Of a stretch of 64,000 nucleotides of DNA, positions 1 to 11,622 are shown piece after piece (position 1 is the first letter of the stretch; the number at the start of each line of letters is the position of its first letter). Source of the DNA: Moniliella sp. 'wahieum' (taxonomy: Eukaryota > Basidiomycota > Moniliellomycetes > Moniliellales > Moniliellaceae); assembly GCA_003971905.1 (NCBI GenBank), contig RSEE01000051.1:372001-436000 (forward strand). The letters are read 5' to 3'. The position numbers and the translations under genes were made by a program. Below the pieces are notes generated by a model. The model was given only the letters and a program-made list of their open reading frames with translations. It had not been told where the DNA came from and did no database searches.

Positions 1-791
1 GAGCGGCTCTGGGAGCGCCCCAGCGGCGGCGGCTGCGGCACCTGGAGCGAGTTGCCCCCCGTCTGCTGCATACCAGGTGCCAGCAGACCCGGGTTGGCCA
101 AGTGCGAGTCGGCATCGTCTGTACCGGTCCCAAGCTCGACATCAACAAAGTCGACCTTGAGATTCTTTTCCGTCTTGACACCAATCAAGAGGGGCGAGCC
201 GCGGCGAGCGCAGACCATCTCGCCCGGGTAGTGGGTCGACTTAAAGACGAAGGAGAAGGCACCCTCGAGCTCCTTGATGACGCTCTTGATCAGGTTGGTA
301 AAGTTGGGCTTGTGGTGTTGACGCAGAGCCTCGGTGTAGAGGTAGAGGCAGAGCTTGGCCACGGCCTCCGTGTCGGTCTCGGTCTCGAACTGGAACCCCT
401 TCTTCTCGAGAACGAGCTTGAGCTCCTTGTAGTTGGTGATAATGCCGTTGTGGACGACGGTGAACTGGTTTTTGATGTCAGAGCGGTGCGGGTGGCAGTT
501 CATCGGGGTCGGTTGGCCGTGGGTAGCCCAGCGGGTATGGGCCATGCCCATGTGGGAGCTAAAGTTTTTGTCAAAGTCGACGGGGCTCTCGTCGATGTGC
601 TTGCGCAGAGCAGCGACCTTGCCGACCTGCTTGAAGATGAGAACGTCGTCGGGCGTGTCGCCATCAACAGCGATACCGGCCGAGTCGTAGCCGCGGTACT
701 CGAGGCGGGCGAGGCCATTGACGAGGTTGTCAACAATCTGGCGCCGGGAGCGGTCGGTGAGGTGGTTGGCGTAGGCAAAGATGCCGCACAT
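1..791 (-). CDS. GFA1: Glutamine--fructose-6-phosphate aminotransferase, N-terminal part
   Basis: This enzyme makes glucosamine-6-phosphate from fructose-6-phosphate and glutamine, the first step towards UDP-GlcNAc and chitin, in the cytosol. The ATG at 791 opens MCGIFAYANHL; Cys2 is the N-terminal nucleophile of class II glutamine amidotransferases. Other class marks follow: LEYRGYDSAGIAV near residue 30, a TRWATHG motif, NCHPHRS, VVHNGIITNY and, later, the FVFKSTHYPGEMVCARRGSPLLIG block. The frame stays open for about 263 residues to the left edge, where a Gln/Pro-rich linker has just begun. This is where fungal enzymes carry an insert before the two sugar isomerase domains, which lie outside the window. 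The 5' leader on the sense strand is a pyrimidine-rich tract ending CACACCATG. No intron is needed in the visible part. Confidence 0.97.
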   Translation of the reverse strand, partial: MCGIFAYANHLTDRSRRQIVDNLVNGLARLEYRGYDSAGIAVDGDTPDDVLIFKQVGKVAALRKHIDESPVDFDKNFSSHMGMAHTRWATHGQPTPMNCHPHRSDIKNQFTVVHNGIITNYKELKLVLEKKGFQFETETDTEAVAKLCLYLYTEALRQHHKPNFTNLIKSVIKELEGAFSFVFKSTHYPGEMVCARRGSPLLIGVKTEKNLKVDFVDVELGTGTDDADSHLANPGLLAPGMQQTGGNSLQVPQPPPLGRSQSR

Positions 792-1591
792 GGTGTGGAG
801 AGGGTGAGACGGAGGGGGGGGAGAGAACGAGGGACAAAGACGGGAGGGACCACGACGGGGAGGGGAGGGGAGGGGACGGCTAGGAAATGGGGCGGGTGAG
901 CGGTGGGATGGAGAAGATGGTGGTGGCGGGGGTAGAAGAGCGGGGACGTGGCTGCTGCCCAGCGCCTCCGCCGGCCCGCCGTTTGATCCGACCTTTTCCG
1001 GCCCCACCCAGCGATCGCCGCCGCATGCGCTGCGTCGGACACGGGCGCCGTGCGGGCACTGGGCGTGCAGCAGGGATGCTGTCGTGGACACTGACAGAAT
1101 GCGAGGGGCAGGCTGAGAACTGGCCCGCAGCCTGGGCCTGCGCCACCCTGTGACTGTACACTGCCTCTGCGCCCGCCTGCGCGGGAGCGCCGGCCTGGCG
1201 CCGGCGGCAGGCGCCGCCCCCGCCCGCACTAGCTCGCTCTGGCCGCGCCGATCGGCGCTGGGGCGTCCGCACGGGGGAGAAGGGCGGCTTACACTGCTGG
1301 GGTGCGGGCGGCAGCGCCCCGCCAACGCAGCTGTGCGCCCGGCCGATCGCCCCCGTGCAGCCGGCGGCGGGGCAGGGGGCCAGTGCGAGTGCGTGCACTG
1401 GCACAATGGCACGCCGAACGCGCGCGAACGACACGCGGCCCGAGGCAGTGCCAGAGCCTGGTGCCAGGCTGGAGGGGCGCGTGCCTGCTAGGGCCCGAGC
1501 ACTGGTACTGAGTAGGCACCGCCGCGTGTGGCCGCCGCCCTGCCTTGTTCGGCAAGCGGGTGGGCACTGTCGCACACGCGGTCCAACTCGC

Positions 1592-1680
1592 CAGCAACTC
1601 TCAGGACTCAGTAACTCAGGACAGTAACTCAGGACACAGCAACTCAGTACAGCAACTCAGACTCCGTTACTCAGTACGCG
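1592..1680. repeat. Degenerate tandem repeat built on (AG)TAACTCAG
   Basis: Seven or so copies of a 10-15 bp unit containing ACTCAG, as in AGTAACTCAGGAC, CAGCAACTCAGTA and GTTACTCAGTA. A second array with the same core sits at 45582-45668. Confidence 0.75.
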
Positions 1681-2170
1681 CCACTCGACTGAGTCTTCTC
1701 CTCGGGCCCCTTCCGCCACCGGACTGGCCAATGGTTCGATGGCGTGCGTGCCACCGCCTGTCCACAGCAGATCCCCACTCGCCGCTTTGCCTGCTGTGCC
1801 CTCGCCGTCCGATCCTGCTCAGCACACCCACCAACCACCAACCTCCATCAACAATCCTTCGCCCTTTCCCCCGTGCCTCACATATCCTCACATGTCACAC
1901 CTCACATGCTCACCCTTACACCCACTGCTGCCCTCTCGGGTGCTCGGGAAAACGTACCGTGGGCAAACCAAGGGCCGGCAGCAGTGGTGCATGAGGCCTG
2001 AGGGAGACGCCTCAGCCTCAGCCTCAGCCTGAAGCCTCGGCATCTTAATGTCGCTGCATGTTGCCCGCCCAGCGCAGCATCGCACAGTCCTCCGGTGGCG
2101 GTCTGTGTAACACTGTGACAGAAGGCATGTGTACGCCAATTGCTAATGATTAATGACCCCTCTTTGTCAC

Positions 2171-2207
2171 GGGCGGGCGCCGCCAGGGCCCGCCCTGGGG
2201 TTTTTTG
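2171..2207. other. GC-rich perfect hairpin followed by a T run
   Basis: GGGCGGGC (2171-2178) and GCCCGCCC (2188-2195) form an 8-bp perfect stem with a 9-nt loop. GGGG, TTTTTT and GGGG follow at once. It looks like a bacterial intrinsic terminator but stands alone in intergenic fungal DNA. I assign no function. Confidence 0.5.
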
Positions 2208-3394
2208 GGGTACAATCCCTTAGGCGACGGTAGGTCGACTCACGGTGGTTTCGGGCTTAGGCTGGTTGGTGTGTCCGAGCGGAGCTAGGGACGAGGAGAG
2301 GCCTTTGGTGGGGCGCTGCACGTGTGGCAAGGCTGCGTCTGCACCGCTTGGCCGTAGTAACGTGTCTGAAGCCTCCGGGACTTAGGACGGGAGGAGGCAG
2401 CGGCGGACAAACACTGCCTTAACTGGAACTGGGAATCGCGCGACGACCGAAGGAGGGCTCGCGCGATTGGACTGACGAAGGGCTGGAGGACGAGGTCGGA
2501 GGAGATGTCGAACGCTAACAAGAGGAGCTGCCTGTACTGGATCAATTGGCTGGAAACGGACAGGAGTCGGACAGGATAGGCGGGAAAGGGACGAAATGGA
2601 GGGTGGAGACGAGATGACGAGAATGGAAGGTAGGGGAAAAGATCCCCATCAACCAGGGTATACAGGCAGGATCAAAAGGGAAACGGATACAAGAGGGGTG
2701 TAGAAAGGAAGACATGTCAAAGCGGGGTTGGTCGCCACAGGCGCGACCGAGAAAGGAAACGGAAACGGGGACGGGCGGCAGATGCCGCCACGGCACTGGA
2801 AGCTTGGTGGCCTTATTTAGGCCGGCCGACTTGGACTTGGGCGGGGGGCGACTATTGTCGCGCGAAGCATGGCCCTTCGGCCACGATACTTAATTTAGCC
2901 AACCATCATCACACTTGATTGGCCTGCGGTGCACGCTCTACTTGGCATGTGCGGAGCAGGCGGGCCTTAGCTTGGGTCGGACCATCTCGTGTCCGCCGCA
3001 GCCCGTGACACTCTTCTTCACCCGCGGTTCGGCATTTGGGACCCCGATTGGGACAAATACCAAGATGGTACCATCACTACCCCACCGTGCCAAAAGGTCC
3101 AAGAATCCATCATGCGCGCGGCGTGGGAGGAGGGCCGTTCGCATATACCGGCTGTACTTTGCGTCTCAGAGGCTGGCTATCGACGGGAATAATCCAGAGA
3201 ATTCAGAACCACCGTTGACGTTGACAACCCTGCACGGTTGACAAAACCCACCGCAGGATCTTGTAGGAGGCCCCGGCTGTGTACTGGCAGAATTAGGTGG
3301 GAACACGCGCCATCGACAGCCCTGCGTGCGTGTGTGGAACGCCTCCAGAGGAAACCCTGCATACAACAGTTGTAGACCCACGCGCAACACACCC

Positions 3395-3401
3395 AAAAAA
3401 A
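3395..3401 (-). terminator. RNA polymerase III terminator of tRNA-Gly
   Basis: A run of seven A on the plus strand reads as T7 directly after the tRNA 3' end on the minus strand, the usual Pol III stop. Confidence 0.85.
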
Positions 3402-3402
3402 G

Positions 3403-3501
3403 TGCGGCCGCCGGGAATCGAACCCGAACCTTCAGCTGCCCCCAGCCGTTGCAATGCGAACCAACTTGGAAGGCTAAAATCTACCTTTAAACTACAGCCG
3501 C
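3403..3501 (-). tRNA. tRNA-Gly (anticodon TCC) with an intron of about 29 nt
   Basis: Read on the minus strand, the acceptor GCGGCTG pairs with CGGCCGC (one G-T). The anticodon stem TTAGC pairs with GCTGA, the loop begins CTTCCA (anticodon TCC), and the T arm contains GGTTCGATTCC. The extra 29 nt or so lie between position 37 and the 3' half of the anticodon arm, the standard site of nuclear tRNA introns. Without the intron the gene is about 70 nt plus CCA added later. It decodes GGA/GGG glycine codons. A T7 terminator follows. Confidence 0.93.
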
Positions 3502-3913
3502 GATTGGGATGAGCATGGACTGTACAGGTTTTGTACAGCTATGGAGATAGTGCGATACACCTGCATGGTTCACTAGTGAACGCAGTGCTCGTGGACTACT
3601 TCTAGACCCCGCCGTTAGAAAGGGTGGTCTCAGCTACACCACTGACAGTACTGACACGGGCTATTTGTAGACACGGATCGGAGGTACTATATGCGAGGGG
3701 AAAGGACCTATATCGGCGGAAAGACGTCGTATCGACTCACAAGGTGAACCATAGCATACCATACCATACTATACTACCACACCATTCGATACCACCACCA
3801 CACCAGACCATAAGGTACCCTACCTGGCTCGATACCGAACCATGGACGGCGGTTTAGCAGCGATCCCAAGGCCCAGGCAAGCGCGCCAGCCTGTTAGGCT
3901 TTCATCGACCATC
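3502..3913. other. Intergenic region with CATAC-type microsatellite
   Basis: Between tRNA-Gly and the 3' end of the CoA ligase gene. From about 3748 to 3835 there is a degenerate repeat of ACCATACC, ACTATACTACC and ACCACACC units. No gene is visible. Confidence 0.6.
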
Positions 3914-6142
3914 TCAGGCCATGCTTTCTGCCTGCTGCTTCAACTCGCGCTTCAACAACTTGCCCGAGGAACTTTTAGGCAGCGCGTCGACCCATTCGAT
4001 ACCATGGATCTTTTTGTACCCAGCCATTTGACCATTGACTTGTTTGAGCAGTTCGGCCGTGCGCGAGGCCACGTCCAACTTGCGTGCTTGCGCCGACGGC
4101 ACGACAAATGCCCAAGGTACTTCGTCCACTAGGGCCGCGAGGCCTTCCGGGGCTTGCGGGGGAACGCTTTCCACGTCCTGCGAGGACGGGGCAACAGGGT
4201 CGGCTGGCGTATGCGCTTGCGTATGCGTATCCGCTTGCGAATGTGCTTGCAATTGCTGTGCGCGTGTGCGGCGGAGTGCGGTAGAGCGTCGGACGCCGAT
4301 GACGGCCGCATCGGTGACCAAGGCCGATTCGAACAGATGATCTTCCAGTTCCTTGGGCGAGACTTGAAACCCATTCATCTTGATGACGTCTTTGACGCGG
4401 CTGGTGAGGCGCAGTTGACCACGGAACAAGGCCTCTTTAGCCCAATCGGACGAACCGAGACTGGTACCGGAATCTATGCAACCGATATCGCCAGTTTTCA
4501 ACCAAGCTCCCGGGAGTAAAGGGTCGCACGTGTCCTCTGCGACCCTTGCTCCTTCAAATGTGGCTAAGACCGCATCGCCTCCTAGGTACCCCAACATCAT
4601 CTGAGGTCCACGGACGTACACCTCGCCCTCTTGTCCGACCGGTACGTCCTTGCCCGTATCGAGATCCACGATCCGAGCGCCCGTTCCCGGTGCCAAGTTG
4701 CCCACCCCGCCCGCTTTTCGCTGCCACAGTCATATTCTGCAGTGCGACAATCGGGGTCATTTCCGACAACCCCCAGCCGTCAGTGACGATCGTGCCGATC
4801 CGACGGTTGACTTGGGCCTTGATTTGGTCCGGCAGCGGAGCGGCTCCGGAAGCGACATGTTTTAAGCTGGAGAGGTTGTACTGGTCCACCAAGGGGTGCT
4901 GGGCCAGCGCAAGAAGGATGGGCGGCACAACATAGGCAAATGTAACGTTGTGGGTCTGCACAGTCTCCAGAAAAGATTCGAGATGGAAGCGAGCAAACAC
5001 GATGCGCGGCGTGGCGGTGTAGAGGGCGACAAATTGGGTGACCAAACCATAGGCGTGGAAGGTGGGCAAGATGTCCAGATGGAAATGCCGGTTGGCAGGG
5101 TGAGCCGGGACCCAGGCCGCAGGCAAGCCTGCTGAGCTTCCCTCGGGCAACGATTTCTGGTCCCAGGGTTTGAGCTGGGGCAGGTAGGTTTGGGCCAAGG
5201 GAGGGTAGAAGTCGTCGGCCATGAGCACGTAGAGCTGGAGCACGTTCGAGACCAGGTTGCGGTGCGAGATGCGCAACGCTTTGGGAAGTCCCGATGTGCC
5301 CGAGCTGCAACAAGGAAAAAAAAAGAGTTGCGATGTCAGAGACGTGCGATCAGAGGAGAAAACGAAGAAGAAGAGGAGAAAAGGAGGGGGGTACTCACCT
5401 AAAGCAGTACAATGCATCGTCCAATTGAGGGTCGATCGAGACCGAGTCCAAGATCTCGGTGCGCTTGTTCCAGGCCTCTTTGGACGGGCGGAGCAAAAAG
5501 TGGGCATAGCTCCAGGGCGAATCCTCATCAAAGACTAGGACCGGGGGTGGGGACGGCAGTGGGTCCAGACCGTGGAAGTGGAAGCCTTTCTCTTGACCCG
5601 AAGCGAGCTTGGCTGCCTCGGTAGCGGTGTCAAAGGTGCCATTGGTGGCAACGATGAGCTGGGTGTTGGTGCGGAGCAGTTGGTGGGCAACTCGGCAGCT
5701 TTGGCAGCTGGGTTGCACACCGCCGGCACGGCTCCGGCCAGCTGGAGACCAAGGACGACCGTAGTATAGTCATGTTGGTTGGTGCTGAACAGGGCGACGA
5801 CGGCCTTGCGGGCCACGGGCGGCACAGGAGCGTGGCCAGGGCGGCACCGGCTGGGCCGTCGGAAAGGACTGGGTGGGCGGAGCGAGAGGGAGACGGCGAT
5901 GCGGGCAGAGAGGTCGCGGACGTCGTTTGCACTGAGGCCCGAGCGGGTGTCGGGCGCGGGGGCAGGCTGGGTCGTCGGGGAGGGGCTGGCTGGGCGCGGG
6001 GCGCGGGTGGAGGGGGATGAGCAGGGGCGTGTCGGCGTCGGTGCGGGCGGGCTGGGGAGCGGAGGCGGCGTCGCGGAGGAGGTGCGGGAGGGGGAGGCGG
6101 GCACGACGAGGTCGCCGTAGGGGAGAGGGTGGTGGAGGGCAT
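3914..6142 (-). CDS. AMP-forming acyl/aryl-CoA ligase (ANL superfamily, 4-coumarate-CoA ligase-like)
   Basis: The family activates a carboxylic acid with ATP and joins it to CoA. Visible in order: VVLGLQLAGAVPA in the N-terminal domain; the ATP-binding P-loop FSSGTSGLPKA, spliced together across an intron at 5305-5398; DGWGLSEMTPIV (the YGxTE-like motif); the hinge region SRVKDVIKMNGFQVSP; and the C-terminal KSSSGKLLKREL with the likely catalytic Lys. The ATG at 6142 (MPSTTLSP) is the best start because PYGDL follows in an adjoining frame. The frame slips by one base near 4718 and several times upstream, so the span is not one open frame. Between the hinge and the C-terminal lysine there is an unusual insert rich in Gln, Ala, His and Thr (about 4160-4265). 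No peroxisomal SKL tail is seen (it ends ESMA), and the substrate cannot be told. Confidence 0.87.
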
Positions 6143-6300
6143 GGGGGCGTGGTGGGGGGTCGAAGGGATCTGGGCCGCAGAGCGTCTCGGCGGGGCTCGG
6201 GGTTCGGCGGGGGAAGCAGTGGCAGCGCAGGCGACGCTGCGTGGGTGACGCGCAGGCAATACGGCCGGGCTGAATGGGCAGCTGCAGGGGGCCGAGCCAG

Positions 6301-6440
6301 TGCAGGCCAGTGCAGGCCAGTGCAGGCCAGTGCAGGCCAGTGCAGGCCAGTGCAGGCCAGTGCAGGCCAGTGCAGGCCAGTGCAGGCCAGTGCAGGCCAG
6401 TGCAGGCCAGTGCAGGCCAGTGCAGGCCAGTGCAGGCCAG
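6301..6440. repeat. Perfect 10-bp tandem repeat, 14 copies (TGCAGGCCAG)
   Basis: Fourteen uninterrupted identical copies of TGCAGGCCAG, flanked by partial units. Because 10 is not a multiple of 3, all frames of a strand give the same ten-residue peptide repeat (CRPVQASAGQ on plus, LACTGLHWPA on minus). This leaves all six frames open and creates false ORFs. It lies about 160 bp upstream of the CoA ligase start. Confidence 0.98.
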
Positions 6441-6619
6441 TGCCCAGGTGCTGCGTCCGGCCAGCCGGGACAGGCTGGAGCGGTTGGATCGGCTGCATGC
6501 GTCCCGCTTCCCCTGGCCGTCCGTGCCTCGTGGCTCGTCGTGCTCCGCCAGTCCGTACCGTAACCCCGCCAAACGTCACCCCACGTGACCAGCACTGCTT
6601 GCACCGAGTAGTCGCCTAT

Positions 6620-6657
6620 CATGCATCATGCATCATGCGCCGCACATCATGCATCAC
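6620..6657. repeat. CATGCAT cluster
   Basis: CATGCATCATGCATCATG, then CATCATGCATCA, gives overlapping palindromic CATGCA/ATGCAT units. Function unknown. Confidence 0.6.
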
Positions 6658-6857
6658 GGCTGTGGGACAGACTGAGGATATAGCTACGAGACCTCCGCCA
6701 AGCCAGCCCCCACAGACCGAGGTTGCAACACAGTATGGATTGGGCTTGGGCAATCCAATCGTACGGTTGGATGGGAGGGGCACGGGTAGAGGGGTAAGTG
6801 TTAGTGCTTAACGCCTCACGCGTTACGCGTCCCGTCGTATGCCTTACGCCGTACGCC

Positions 6858-8508
<1,651 letters not shown>

Positions 8509-8704
8509 GGTGGAGAGCGCGGAGGTCGACGGTGGGGAACGAAGAGCACGCCGGGCCTCGGGGGCCTGCGCTCCAAAGCGGACGAGCGGCCAGCACAGAC
8601 CAGCACTTGTCACCGGGAAGAAGCACCGCGCAGCGGGCGGCGCAGCGCCAGTGTGGGGCCGCCCACACTCGGCCCGTGCGGGCGGCGGGGCCCGCAGCCA
8701 GCAC

Positions 8705-8744
8705 AGCAGCCAGCAGCAGCCAGCAGCAGCCAGCAGCAGCCAGC
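8705..8744. repeat. CCAGCAGCAG tandem repeat (about 4 units)
   Basis: A 10-bp period again, CCAGCAGCAG repeated about 3.6 times, roughly 200 bp upstream of the ATP2 start. Confidence 0.85.
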
Positions 8745-8874
8745 GCGCCCAGTCGGCGCTGCCTTTACTAAGCCTGCGTTCGCCCACCCTATTACGTCAG
8801 CAGCACAATGCGCCGCGTTGATTAAACGTTGATTAATGATTCCGCTGCCCGCTGCGCTGCCAGGATTAATGACA

Positions 8875-8902
8875 GATCATCGATCATCGGTCATCGATCA
8901 TC
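8875..8902. repeat. GATCATCG repeat
   Basis: GATCATCGATCATCGGTCAT is followed by CGATCATC: overlapping palindromic GATC/ATCGAT units. Similar words occur near 21670-21740 and 28790-28820. Confidence 0.6.
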
Positions 8903-9149
8903 CCCCCCAGCGTCCCTCCAGGTCCCTTCCTATCCCTTGCGCTCCCTCGCCATGCCCCGCACCTGTTGTGTGGCTTGACCGCTCTCACACCAGCACCCAC
9001 GCGCTCGCTTCGTTGCCCCCAGGGAATCTATCCAGCGACGGCCAAGGCAAAGGAGCATGATGAGGTGCATAACAAAACTGCCATGGATTACGCTGGCATG
9101 ATGGGGTTGATTAAGCGGGTAGCTGCGGGATGCGACAATACTTCGAGCT

Positions 9150-11139
9150 TCAAAGCACAATCTCTTCGATCCGCTCCTTCTTGGTGCCCAATTTGGGCAG
9201 ACGCACATATACGTCGGTCGAATGGCCCTCGAGCGAGCGGAACGCAATCGACCCTCCGAAAAAGTCACAATACACTTTCGTCATGGGAAGGCCCAGGCCG
9301 GTCTCTCTCATCCCGGATGTCTGCCCGGTCCCCGCGCCGGGCGTGTAGGAGGGCAAGGAGGAAGCAGGCTCGCGAACCGGATGGTCCTGCAACTGTTCCA
9401 TGACCGATCCACGGAACACGCCATGGGACCTGAGCGTGTCCAGCTGCACCTTTGATCCCAATCCGGACGGAGGAGAGGGCGTATCGTGGTCCTCGGTTTC
9501 CTGGCCCTCGGCCATCGTGCCTGCGTGCGGCTTCAACTTCGAGTCGCTTGCGCACATTGGAGAAGGAGCAGAGGTAGCGGATCAGTGCGTCGCGCTCCTC
9601 AGCGTCCTCTTGGGACAAAAAGGACGTATACCCCGCCGCACTCGACGAGATAAAAGGTGTGCGACTGTGCGTCAAGAGTGGCGAGCCATCGTCCCCAAAC
9701 GCAAAGTCGGCGCAGGGAGGTGCTTTGCTTCTGAGTTGGCTCCTACCGAAGCCGAGTGCGGGTGGGCGTGGCGGTGTCGGAGGGGGGAATGTGCCAAGCG
9801 AGACTGGTCAGGCCCGGGGGCGTGAGACGTCCGTGCTGTGGGCGGAGACACCGCGCCAGGGGGCACATATTCCAGCGCGGAGGACCTGAGGGTGTCGGGA
9901 TGAGGCCATCATAGCCTGCCGTTGCACCTCTGGGTCGTGGAACACGATGCCACCCTCTGCTGCGCTCATGTCTGCCCGTCGTCGGGGATGGGTACCGAAG
10001 CAGGTAGGGGCGCGGTAAGGTCCTTGGTCACGTCGGGCAACCCCCCACCCGAATCTGAGAATCGAATGATAATATCCTCGTCTGCGGGCCCTCGACAACG
10101 GTGACGCGAATCGGGACTGGGTCGCGCTTATCCACGGGCCGGTTCATGGTGGACCGCATGGCGTTGGATACCAGTTGAACATGATCCACTCGAGGTGCTC
10201 GGGAACGTATGCGATTCGAGCCCTCAAGTCGCCATCGACAGTGACATGAGGGATGAAGGGATCATCAGGGCGAATCCCCCTCTCAAGGCAAAGATGTTGC
10301 GGAGCAAGTCATCACCTTGAAAATTACCGCGGCGATCGACAGACGTGTATAGATGATGCCGATTTGTGATCCTTCCTCGTCCACAGGTGAAAGGGGAGGG
10401 GGGCGCCTGATGAGAGCTTGGACGAGGAAGACGGGTCAGAAGGGTCACATGCGATGGATCCTCCAATGCTTCCGTCAGGGCAATATGTTGTTCAGCCAGG
10501 ACACGGCGGGAGATACGAGAGCGGAGCATTCTCTGCATAAATGCGTCGAGTTGTGAAGCGGATAGATGGTCCGACGACTCGACAATACCGATGGTGAGAG
10601 ATGGGATGACAGTGAGGTGGTCGTTGAGTAATGTACGGAGCAAGGCACAGAATTTGTCGTTCTGCTCCATCGTCTGAATGCGAGGGAACTTGCGCAGACG
10701 GTCGAAAGCGGTGTAGTAATTGGCATACACACTTTCCATGTGAGGATTGGTCATAACTGCATAGGGTAGGCCTTGGAGGTCGCGAATGCGGTGCGCAATG
10801 CGGACGGCAGCTCTTCCCTCACATAGTTGCCGAGGCAATGAGCTGCGTTCGTCGCGCCCGAGCCAGCAGCGTCCGGCCAAAGAAGATGAGTTGACGCAAG
10901 GTGGTAAGGGTAGCAGGCCGCGCAGCCCACTGGTCGAGGACCTTGTTGAGATAGAAGCGGCGGCTGAGATCCGACGACTTGGTGTCAATTTGGAGCATGG
11001 GCTGTTCGTGCAGAGCACGCAGGGACGCAAGGGCGGGGCCAGGCGGGTGCGGCCGGACGCGGGGGCGGGCACCGAGGGGCGCATTTGGAAGAGAGGCGAG
11101 TGCAGTAGCAAGCTGCGGGGGGACACGAGGCCTGGCCAT
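9150..11139 (-). CDS. Mitochondrial pyruvate / branched-chain 2-oxoacid dehydrogenase kinase (PDK/BCKDK family)
   Basis: Phosphorylates and switches off a 2-oxoacid dehydrogenase complex in the matrix; the fold is a GHKL ATPase, not a classical protein kinase. The ATG at 11139 gives MARPRVPPQLATAL, a basic, targeting-like N-terminus; an in-frame ATG at 11292 is an alternative. Visible in order: RFYLNKVLDQWAARPATLTT, LRQLIFFGR; RIAHRIRDLQGLPYAVMTNP; the helix RSRISRRVLAEQHIAL with the family's regulatory-domain signature; HVQLVSNAMRST with the ATP-binding Asn (N box); IRFSDSGGGLP (G1 box); and near the C-terminus ETGLGLPMTKVYCDFFGGS (G2 box), ending KERIEEIVL. Several one-base frame changes interrupt it. 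Which complex it regulates cannot be decided from sequence alone. Confidence 0.9.
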
Positions 11140-11622
11140 CGCAGCGCAGCACGCCAAGGAGGATTGGCGGCGCAGAGCAGGTGGTGGGGGCCACAGTTGG
11201 TGCCTGCCAGTGGATGTATCAGCTGCGCTGGGCATCCCCGCCCAGCTGCCCGCCGCTGGGTTTAGACTGAGCGTCTTCGGCGTTTGCAACATTGCACGGT
11301 GGGCGTCGTGCTTCGCCTGAGCACCCTCCTGCTGTAGGGTTAAGACGTTAAGAGCTGCTGTGCCAGCCTGGAGGTTTCAGCTTCGGGGGCGGCTGGGCCG
11401 CGCCTGGTTATGTCAGCAGCAGCTCGCGCTGAGCTCAGCCCCGCTCCACCTGTGGGTTGGGCAGAAGCACGTGGCTGGCTTGCATGCCCAGTCCGCCCGT
11501 CGTCCTCACCGTCCTCCACGCGCTCGCCAGCCGCCGCACCCGCACCGCACCACCCCCAGCCCTCCCTCCAGCCGCACCACGGCCCGCATCTCCTCCGCCC
11601 CCCGCTCTGCCTCTGTCTGGAC
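11140..11622. promoter_or_regulatory. Divergent promoter region between the PDK-type kinase and LAA1
   Basis: About 480 bp between two start codons that point away from each other; it must hold both promoters unless the kinase uses the upstream ATG at 11292. CT-rich stretches (11500-11620) precede the LAA1 start. I identify no specific factor site. Confidence 0.55.

Larger units (their letters stand above)
792..3402. other. Long intergenic region upstream of GFA1
   Basis: About 2.6 kb between the GFA1 start and tRNA-Gly. I see no convincing gene: open frames are short, contradict each other on both strands and resemble no protein I know. It holds the GFA1 promoter and CT-rich leader, an ACTCAG-type degenerate repeat (1592-1680), a GCCTCA microsatellite near 2012-2030 and a GC-rich hairpin followed by a T run (2171-2207). 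Confidence 0.6.
6143..6857. other. Intergenic region upstream of the CoA ligase gene
   Basis: Lies between the ligase start and the ATP2 3' end. It contains the 14-copy decamer array (6301-6440), a cluster of CATGCAT units (6620-6657) and two ACGCGT hexamers (6818-6823, 6825-6830) next to a TTACGCC repeat at the ATP2 3' flank. Confidence 0.65.
8509..9149. other. Intergenic region upstream of ATP2
   Basis: ATP2 promoter and leader. It contains a CCAGCAGCAG decamer repeat (8705-8744), ATTAATGA-type AT-rich blocks (8821-8870) and a GATCATCG repeat (8875-8902). No gene is seen. Confidence 0.6.

Noticed and set aside
102-899. A 265-codon plus-strand open frame over GFA1
   Set aside because: It is antisense to the clear glutaminase domain of GFA1 and its Val/Leu/Asp/Gly-rich product is a codon-bias shadow.
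2285-2796. Two minus-strand frames of about 85 codons upstream of tRNA-Gly
   Set aside because: Phe/Pro/Ser-rich, no homology I recognise, no supporting intron signals; judged chance.
6301-6440. Array considered as CRISPR
   Set aside because: Head-to-tail 10-bp copies with no spacers, in fungal nuclear DNA.
5535-6811. Several open frames of 260-345 codons around 6000-6600 on both strands
   Set aside because: They are held open by the stop-free decamer array and by GC-rich sequence; the peptide repeats are frame copies of the 10-bp unit.
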